DNA of 64,000 nt from an uncultured Eubacterium sp. GTDB taxonomy: Bacteria; Bacillota; Clostridia; Lachnospirales; Lachnospiraceae. A program made the position numbers and the translations under genes. The notes under the pieces are model-generated. The model was given only the letters and a program-made list of their open reading frames with translations. It searched no databases and was not told the DNA's origin. The stretch is taken from NCBI GenBank assembly GCA_934316845.1, contig CAKRDZ010000001.1:124001-188000 (forward strand), read 5' to 3'. Positions 58,151-64,000 of this stretch are shown piece after piece (position 1 is the stretch's first letter; every line of letters begins with the position of its first letter).

Positions 58151-60638
58151 TAAAATCTCGAATTTCATATTGGAGATCAGCCAGGTTTTATTGGTATTTC
58201 TCGGAATGTATTCTGCGGTTATGTGCGGTGCCCTGAGCATTGGGCTGACCGTGTCGCGTGGAGTGCTTGCCCTGGTGAGCCTGCTTGCTGCTTTTTTGTT
58301 TTATGGCTTGTTTACGGTGCTTGAGACATTTCACCATGGTAAATTGTATGGAATGCTTGGAATCACGTTGTTTTTTGTTGTTACCATTTTGAAATTCCGC
58401 ACGGTGCTGCAAAAGGGAATCGTGACGATCATCAACACCTATTTAAAAGAATTTATGAACTATACACAGACGACAAGAACACTTCTTTCCGGAAAAGGCT
58501 TTCAGAATGAGACGGCAGATGTCGGATATTGTACGACACTGGTGCTCTGCCTTTTAAGTGTATATCTGATTGCAGTCATCAGCACTTGTTTTTATCGAAA
58601 ACGACGTTCGTCTGTTTATGTGGCAGTAACGATTTTATTTGTCATCATACCATTTACAGTGGGAAAAATTGGATATTTCTCCAATGTGATCACATATATT
58701 TTTGCGACGGTAGCTGTTGTCGGTACGAGATTTCTGCGCTTTGATACAACGGAAAAACGTATGCGGCAGAAATTGTCATTGATCCTCGCAGGAGTTGGTG
58801 TGATCGCAGGAATGATCAGTTTTCTGGTTGTCCCGCCGGAACGTTATCAGAGCAATCAGAACCGTATTATCGGTGTGAGAAATACCGCGCTCTCGCTTAC
58901 GACGTGGAGCACGGAAGACATTATGACATGGATCCGCGAATATTTTAATGGGGATCGGATGGATTATGGAAAAGTCGGCAGCAAAAATGCAGTCAGCCGG
59001 CCGGGAAAGACGATTCTCAAGATCAAAGGAGATTTTAATACTTCCCAGGGATTGTATCTGAAAGGGTATACCGGCGAGGCATACGATGAAAACCGCTGGC
59101 ACACGATCAAGGATGATGCGTACCTCAATGAATCGGCCGCTCTTACCATTGAGAACCTGTCCCCGGATGGCTGGCATGTTTCCCTGCGTAATCAGATTGG
59201 AGACAAGCAGACGACGGGAAATGACAAATTATGGGAGACGGGGAAATTACAGATTAAAAATCTTGCGTTTGGTTATGGAAATTATGTAATTCCTTATTAT
59301 CCGACATCCGCATTTTCGCTGGTTGGAGGACGCAGCCAGTCGCTGGTGCCAGGTATCGAGTATGAGACGGAATATTATCCGATGCTTTACAATGAATTGA
59401 AAAACGGTCTCATCGCCAATCATTATAATCTTGCCGGCAATGAGTATTGGACAGAGAGTCAGGAAAGACGCAATAAAATGACAGATTTTGTAAAAAAATA
59501 TTTTCTGACTGTTCCGGAAGATGCCGTTTCTGTCACCGAAGATTTTAAGGCGTATCTTGCATCGCAGGGAAATCTTGCCGAGCAGTACCGGCAGGGAACG
59601 GTATCCATTTACCAGATGATTGAAGAGACCAGAAATTATATCATGAATGATACCAAATACACGCTTTCACCGGGAAAGACGCCAAAATCCAAAGAGGCAG
59701 TTACGTATTTTCTGAAAGAAAATAAAAAGGGCTACAGTACGCATTATGCGACCGCAGCTGCCATTCTTTTGCGAAGCATAGGCATTCCGACCCGTTATGC
59801 CGAGGGCGTTTATATCACCAAAGAAGAACTTGCTGACGTGACAGATAGCAGAAAGGAAATTTCTGTTACCGATAAAGACTTACATGCCTGGGTTGAAGTT
59901 TACCAGGAAGACTATGGATTTATTCCGGTGGAATTTACGCCGGGGCGTGGCGATGAAGATGCAGAATCCTCGGCTGTATCCGATGAGGATTCCCAGCAGA
60001 ATACGAAGCAGGATCAGGGGAAAAAGGAGGAAAACGGCGGAGGCGAAGGACAGCTTTCTGTCGCAACACCGACTCCTGTACCGGAAGAGGATATGACATT
60101 TGAAAATATCCAGACGGATAATTATAATCGTGAAGATCAGGCACAGGAAGAAACTTCGTCAGCCGAGACGACAGATCATAAGGGGTCAGACTCTGGAGAT
60201 CGAACGAAAACGCTGCCAATATTTGTAAAAATACTCTTGGCAGTTCTGATTGCTGTCGTGACTCTTATACTGGCGGCAGAGATCCAGCGCCGTGTCCGGA
60301 TTATGATTTTCAAAAACCAGCTCCGTCACGACAAAACCTCCAGACAGATCCTTCTGCTCTACCATCAGCTGGAAAAGGCGTTTGTGCAGAAACACATCCG
60401 CTATACCGGTCAGACCGTGGCAGAATACAGCCATGAGATTGCCGAAGCGTATGAACTTGAAGAGGAAATGGTTCACACCTTTATTGCAGATGTATTTTGT
60501 GCGAAATTCAGCAAAGACCGGTTCGATAAGACGGAAGTATACGAATACCGTCAGGAATACCGTGTAATCCGCCACCGTATCTACGGACAGCTCAAATGGC
60601 CAATGAAATTGTATTATATGTATGTGCTTTGTGTATAG
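58140..60638 (+). CDS. Transglutaminase-like membrane protein, catalytic Cys replaced by Ser
   Basis: The 832-residue protein has about six membrane segments at the N-terminus (residues 10-235), a large extracellular part with a transglutaminase-like core, and another membrane segment (about 695-718) before a cytoplasmic tail. The core reads KKGYSTHYATAAAILLRSIG at the place where a Cys normally follows GY; here it is Ser533. The catalytic His is kept in DLHAWVEVYQED (His582) and the closing element is GFIPVEFTPG. It may thus be inactive or use Ser. A Glu/Asp/Thr-rich linker precedes the last membrane segment. ATG 58140 follows GGATGGAG. Confidence 0.9.
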   Translation: MKNSKISNFILEISQVLLVFLGMYSAVMCGALSIGLTVSRGVLALVSLLAAFLFYGLFTVLETFHHGKLYGMLGITLFFVVTILKFRTVLQKGIVTIINTYLKEFMNYTQTTRTLLSGKGFQNETADVGYCTTLVLCLLSVYLIAVISTCFYRKRRSSVYVAVTILFVIIPFTVGKIGYFSNVITYIFATVAVVGTRFLRFDTTEKRMRQKLSLILAGVGVIAGMISFLVVPPERYQSNQNRIIGVRNTALSLTTWSTEDIMTWIREYFNGDRMDYGKVGSKNAVSRPGKTILKIKGDFNTSQGLYLKGYTGEAYDENRWHTIKDDAYLNESAALTIENLSPDGWHVSLRNQIGDKQTTGNDKLWETGKLQIKNLAFGYGNYVIPYYPTSAFSLVGGRSQSLVPGIEYETEYYPMLYNELKNGLIANHYNLAGNEYWTESQERRNKMTDFVKKYFLTVPEDAVSVTEDFKAYLASQGNLAEQYRQGTVSIYQMIEETRNYIMNDTKYTLSPGKTPKSKEAVTYFLKENKKGYSTHYATAAAILLRSIGIPTRYAEGVYITKEELADVTDSRKEISVTDKDLHAWVEVYQEDYGFIPVEFTPGRGDEDAESSAVSDEDSQQNTKQDQGKKEENGGGEGQLSVATPTPVPEEDMTFENIQTDNYNREDQAQEETSSAETTDHKGSDSGDRTKTLPIFVKILLAVLIAVVTLILAAEIQRRVRIMIFKNQLRHDKTSRQILLLYHQLEKAFVQKHIRYTGQTVAEYSHEIAEAYELEEEMVHTFIADVFCAKFSKDRFDKTEVYEYRQEYRVIRHRIYGQLKWPMKLYYMYVLCV

Positions 60639-60646
60639 AAATGAAG

Positions 60647-60712
60647 CCGTAGTTTTCACATTTTGGGATTGCTTGCGCTTAGAAAACCCACGTGAAAACT
60701 ACGGCCTTTTTA
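60647..60712 (+). terminator. Terminator of the MoxR-DUF58-transglutaminase operon
   Basis: GCCGTAGTTTTCAC (60647-60660) pairs perfectly with GTGAAAACTACGGC (60693-60706) around a 32-nt loop and is followed by a T-run (CTTTTTA). The next 70 nt, up to the convergent gene end, are GC-rich with small stems. Confidence 0.88.
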
Positions 60713-60788
60713 TGCAGTTTTGGGAGCGTGTGGTGAAAGGTGCGGCTGCACCGCAAGCCGGGAAAGCAGCCCGGCAGCCCCGATCTCC

Positions 60789-62564
60789 CTACGCTCTCAG
60801 ATCAAAATTATATCTTGTAATATTTCCGACCGGTGCCTCGGTTTCGATGAAATCGTGGACGAGATCAATGTCCTTTTTCTTTTCAGCAAATTCCGAGGAA
60901 AAACTGTAACCCTGTTCGTTCAGGGCATCTTTCAAAAGACCAGCATTTTTTTCGAGCAGGCGAAGGGCATCGTCTTTGGTGACAAAAAATTTGGCTGTGA
61001 TGTTGGTTCGCTCTTTGGTGATATGGATGTCCAGCGGTCCGAGGTGATCCATTTCGAGGTGCAGGAGGACTTTGAGGTTGTCTTTCGATTTTCGCAAAGC
61101 CTCTTTTTTCGTCATAACATAAAGGTCGCCGTGGGCATTTTCGGAAGACAGTTTCAAAGGAAGCTGCATATAAGCAAATTGTTCATTTAACGTTTTCATA
61201 AACTGCAGGTTCTGCTGCATATCCGTTGTCGTGTTGACGGCACTTTCGCCGGAAGGGCGGGTGGCAAACATCTGGCTGAGATGCATCAGATCATCCAGTT
61301 CCGATGAAATTTTGTGATACAGGGAATCCATGCCATTGCTCTCTTTTAAGCCCTCCGGGGAAATGGTCCAGTTTGACAGAAACTGTCCTTTGATCAGTTT
61401 GCCAAGCGACGGATTGGCAAAAAGTTCGCGGATCATTGGGTCGGAAAGCTTTGGAAGGGCGGAATGAATTGCTCCAAGCAGTTCGCGCGCGGTGGCAGAA
61501 CCATTCCGCAGGTCGGCAGTCAATTTGTCAGAAACTGTAAATTCAGAAAGCAGATCTGCCAGGGATTCCCGCTCTGCAGCAGTGAGAATGTGGCCGCTTT
61601 GTTCCTGGATAAATCCTGTTTCTTCGCCTGCTGTGCTGCTGGTTAAATTCGTATTTACTTTATCTGTAATATTTGAAAATAATTGACGCATACGCGACAA
61701 AGGGTTGTTCGAGTCAGCTTCTTCCGCGGAAGGCGTCTCCTGTGAGGAGAGGGTTTCTTCGGAAAGTTCAGGTGAATCAGAGGAGGTCACCGATTCAGTC
61801 CCGGCACCGGAATCGGCTTCTGCCGCCTGCTCCAAAGTTTTTCCGGCGGCCAGTTGAAATTCTTCCAGAGAAGGCGTGGAGCCAAGCGCGGTAGAAAGCA
61901 GTTCACCGGCGGCATAGCGGGCAACGGAAATATTTTCCTGCGACAATTCTGAGAGAAGGTCTGTCAGGGAATCCGTCAGCGAATTCATGCGGCTAAGGAG
62001 CTGGTGCTGCTGGTTTTGGTAGGTGTCAAACTGAGTGACAGATGCCTCATCCATCGAAAATCCGAGGCGGTACATTGCGATGACATTGCCGACGTCCGCA
62101 TTGGGATAGCGCGAGCAAAGCTGCATGAAAGAATTGATGCTTTCGCGGCTGATGGATTGCTTATTTTCGAGGAGACTGCGCACAATGTCAAGATTACGGG
62201 GACTTTTTGGCAGTCCGGCTTCCTCCAGAGCCTGCTCGATCGTATCTTCCATGCCAAGAAGGTAAGCGGAGGACATGGCTTTCATGTAAATCGTTCCATT
62301 GTCAAGGCTTGTGATGAGAAAAGCCGCTTTTTGGCCAATTGAGTACATCGAGGCTTCCGGCAGATGTCCGGTGAACGAAGTGCCGTCATCAAGAGAAATC
62401 GTAATTTCATTGCCGTGGACATCGCTGACAACACCTTTCAGAGTCTCCCCCTCGCGGAGAGTGATCGTGGTATTGCCGGTGCGAAATGTGCGGCGTGCCC
62501 CTGTGGTTCCCATATTTCCCGAACGATTTGGATCATTATTTATTGTATTACTTGTAATTGGCAT
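60789..62564 (-). CDS. FliK-like (flagellar hook-length control C-domain) protein, DUF6240-type
   Basis: The 591-residue protein has an N-terminal beta-domain (about residues 30-90: LREGETLKGVVSDVHGNEIT), a long helical middle with a Ser/Glu/Thr-rich linker (about 255-300), and a C-terminal region (LKVLLHLEMDHLGPLDIHIT, AKFFVTKDDALRLLEKNAGL) that resembles the FliK C-terminal fold. It may be involved in flagellar assembly, but no flagellar genes are adjacent; related proteins occur widely in Lachnospiraceae. It lies 15 nt after the polymerase gene on the same strand. The family call is moderate, the function uncertain. Confidence 0.65.
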   Translation of the reverse strand: MPITSNTINNDPNRSGNMGTTGARRTFRTGNTTITLREGETLKGVVSDVHGNEITISLDDGTSFTGHLPEASMYSIGQKAAFLITSLDNGTIYMKAMSSAYLLGMEDTIEQALEEAGLPKSPRNLDIVRSLLENKQSISRESINSFMQLCSRYPNADVGNVIAMYRLGFSMDEASVTQFDTYQNQQHQLLSRMNSLTDSLTDLLSELSQENISVARYAAGELLSTALGSTPSLEEFQLAAGKTLEQAAEADSGAGTESVTSSDSPELSEETLSSQETPSAEEADSNNPLSRMRQLFSNITDKVNTNLTSSTAGEETGFIQEQSGHILTAAERESLADLLSEFTVSDKLTADLRNGSATARELLGAIHSALPKLSDPMIRELFANPSLGKLIKGQFLSNWTISPEGLKESNGMDSLYHKISSELDDLMHLSQMFATRPSGESAVNTTTDMQQNLQFMKTLNEQFAYMQLPLKLSSENAHGDLYVMTKKEALRKSKDNLKVLLHLEMDHLGPLDIHITKERTNITAKFFVTKDDALRLLEKNAGLLKDALNEQGYSFSSEFAEKKKDIDLVHDFIETEAPVGNITRYNFDLRA

Positions 62565-62579
62565 GTCGAACGCCTCCTT

Positions 62580-63812
62580 TTAAGATTGTGCTGTTCCTTT
62601 TGTAATTGCGTCTTTACCATATTTTTCCTGTATTTTCTGAATGGCTTCCTCCAATTTTGTCTGCCGCTGGAAGTATTCTTTTGCCGAGAGTGTGTTTTTT
62701 TCTCCGGCATCGGAAGCCGCCATAAACGGCATATCAAGAAGATTCATCTGCTCGGCAGCATGTTTCGTTAATTTTGAGGTGGAAACACCCAGCAGACGGA
62801 TCGGCGAGCCGTCCCAGATCTCATCAAATAACCGGCAGCAGTGCGTGTATAATGTATCCGGATCGTTGGTGGCAGATACCATGTGGCACTGGTGGCTGAC
62901 ATTGTGAAATTCGTTGTCGCGGATCGAGACGACCACAACAAAAGCGCGCATTTCGTCATTTTGAAGCCGCGATGCTACTTTATCGCACAATTTGCGAAGA
63001 ATTTTTTTCGCTTCCGCAGAATCCGTCACGTCATTCGGAAGTGTTGTTGAATTTCCATATCCCTTATTTTCTGCAGTGCGCGGGGCAACCGGCGACGGAT
63101 CGATGCCATTGGCATATTCGTGGATTAAAAGCCCGTGTTTTCCCATGTGGCTCTGCAATATAACGGGGTCAAAGGCCGCAAGTTCGCCGATTGTGCGAAT
63201 CCCTAACGTGTATAATTTCTGCTCCGAAGATTTGCCGACAAAAAACAAGTCGCGTACCGGAAGCGGCCACATTTTTTCCCGGATTTCATCCGGAAAAAGA
63301 GTGTGTACTTTATTTGGCTTTTCAAAATCCGACGCCATTTTTGCCAATATTTTACAAGAAGAAACACCGATGTTTACGGTAAAACCAAAACGTTTTTCCA
63401 CTTCTGTACGAATGAAATTGGCAGCTTCGACCGCAGAATATTTCCGCAGTAATTTGCTGCCCGTCATATCGGCAAAAGCCTCGTCGATGCTGAATTGCTC
63501 TACGGTATCCGTCAGTGACTTCAAATATTCGATCAATTGGTGCGAGAAGTCACGATATATTTCATGCCGGGGAGGAACGACCAGCAGATTCGGACATTTT
63601 TTCCTGGCATCTGACAATGTTTCAGCCGTCTTGATCCCATAAGACTTGGCAATCGGACTTTTGGCGAGGACAATGCCGTGTCTGGTCTTTTCGCTGCCGC
63701 CGATGACCGCTGCCACCGTGCGCAGATCGAGTGTCTCGCCTTCTTCGCGAAGACGGTACACGGATTCCCAGCTGAGAAATGCATTATTGACGTCGATGTG
63801 GAAAATGATCAT
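62580..63812 (-). CDS. dinB: Y-family DNA polymerase (Pol IV-like)
   Basis: The 410-residue protein has the Y-family motifs: an N-terminal catalytic Asp in IIFHIDVNNAFLSWE, VLAKSPIAKSYGIKTAE, the SIDEAFADMTGSK motif with the metal-binding Asp-Glu (about residue 103), an HhH region (RTIGELAAFDPVILQSHMGK) and the little-finger domain. It is an error-prone translesion polymerase. ATG 63812 follows AAAGGAGC; a frame open to 63851 has no such site. It is probably cotranscribed with the FliK-like gene. Sequence inside and just before its ribosome binding region includes a short inverted repeat. Confidence 0.92.
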   Translation of the reverse strand: MIIFHIDVNNAFLSWESVYRLREEGETLDLRTVAAVIGGSEKTRHGIVLAKSPIAKSYGIKTAETLSDARKKCPNLLVVPPRHEIYRDFSHQLIEYLKSLTDTVEQFSIDEAFADMTGSKLLRKYSAVEAANFIRTEVEKRFGFTVNIGVSSCKILAKMASDFEKPNKVHTLFPDEIREKMWPLPVRDLFFVGKSSEQKLYTLGIRTIGELAAFDPVILQSHMGKHGLLIHEYANGIDPSPVAPRTAENKGYGNSTTLPNDVTDSAEAKKILRKLCDKVASRLQNDEMRAFVVVVSIRDNEFHNVSHQCHMVSATNDPDTLYTHCCRLFDEIWDGSPIRLLGVSTSKLTKHAAEQMNLLDMPFMAASDAGEKNTLSAKEYFQRQTKLEEAIQKIQEKYGKDAITKGTAQS

Positions 63813-63843
63813 CGTGGTGCTCCTTTCAAAGGTATTTACATTA

Positions 63844-63866
63844 AATATCAATTCAATCTTGATATT
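63844..63866. promoter_or_regulatory. Inverted repeat upstream of dinB
   Basis: AATATCAA (63844-63851) and TTGATATT (63859-63866) are exact reverse complements around 7 nt. They lie about 30 nt before the dinB start and could be an operator or a short stem in the leader. The remaining 63867-64000 is AT-rich with no recognised gene. Confidence 0.45.
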
Positions 63867-64000
63867 AATATATCGGCAGAAATTTTAATGATACATAGTT
63901 TATAAAAGTAAGAATTGTTTATTGTTATAGATTCATCTTGTCGTTAAGATATTGTATTACAATATTTCGTATGTTTTCTGCAGCCGTACTTGCTAATTCA

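Overview
The window comes from a low-to-mid-GC, anaerobic, spore-forming Firmicute of the Clostridia, most probably family Lachnospiraceae. The evidence is the secE-nusG-rplKAJL arrangement with an L10 leader, a large-type SRP RNA, dipicolinate synthase genes, a tyrosine T-box, two Rpn-like proteins and an AAA-ATPase/PD-(D/E)XK protein of a kind common in that family, and AGGAGG-type ribosome binding sites on nearly every gene. A chemoreceptor and a FliK-like protein hint at motility. The genus cannot be fixed from the sequence alone.

Layout, left half. 1-2.7 kb: a truncated AAA-ATPase/nuclease gene and an Rpn-family gene flanked by a short inverted repeat. 2.8-6.1 kb: a coupled phosphoglycerol-transferase-like and acyltransferase pair, then a degenerate LytM (SpoIIQ-like) protein. 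6.1-10.2 kb (minus): a surface-glycan operon of secreted Ig-like protein, O-antigen-ligase-like protein and initiating sugar transferase. 10.3-13.4 kb (minus): a sugar isomerase and xylulokinase. 13.5-15.4 kb: an unknown gene and a patatin. 15.4-17.7 kb: a scarred segment with tRNA-Leu, a repeat-rich tail, a PIN toxin/antitoxin module between direct repeats, a regulator-phosphoribosyltransferase fusion broken by one in-frame TGA, and a cluster of TGGTCT boxes. 17.8-20.6 kb: methyltransferase, DUF1349 and secreted beta-helix genes. 20.6-26.2 kb (minus): Nudix, GGDEF, HD-GYP and chemoreceptor genes, with a complete 22-codon mini-gene among them. 26.4-28.7 kb: an OPT transporter coupled to a PqqD-like protein.

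Layout, right half. 28.8-33.2 kb: Tyr T-box, a 500-nt hairpin and tandem-repeat segment, tyrS and an amino-acid ABC transporter, probably one tyrosine-controlled unit. 33.4-36.8 kb: a BspA-like leucine-rich-repeat protein and a second Rpn-like gene. 36.9-39.8 kb: a PadR-controlled envelope-stress-like operon. 39.9-43.4 kb: rpmG-secE-nusG-rplKA-L10 leader-rplJL. The position after rplL, where rpoB usually lies, holds an AbiE toxin-antitoxin pair. 45.1-49.3 kb: an unknown gene, then (minus) dpaA-dpaB-asnB, apparently a sporulation operon. 49.4-54.6 kb: SRP RNA followed by a two-gene operon of unknown function (cNMP-binding-fold protein plus a TPR/acidic/degenerate-AAA protein) and a flavin reductase. 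54.7-60.6 kb: murA, then MoxR, DUF58 and transglutaminase-like genes. 60.8-63.8 kb (minus): a Y-family polymerase and a FliK-like protein.

Most of the window is ordinary chromosome. The strongest points for follow-up are the tyrosine-regulated transporter with its hairpin and tandem-repeat leader, the uncharacterised operon after the SRP RNA, the TGA-interrupted HTH-phosphoribosyltransferase inside a rearranged tRNA-Leu segment, the TGGTCT box cluster, the asnB-like gene inside the dipicolinate operon, and the 22-bp-period repeats in front of the chemoreceptor.
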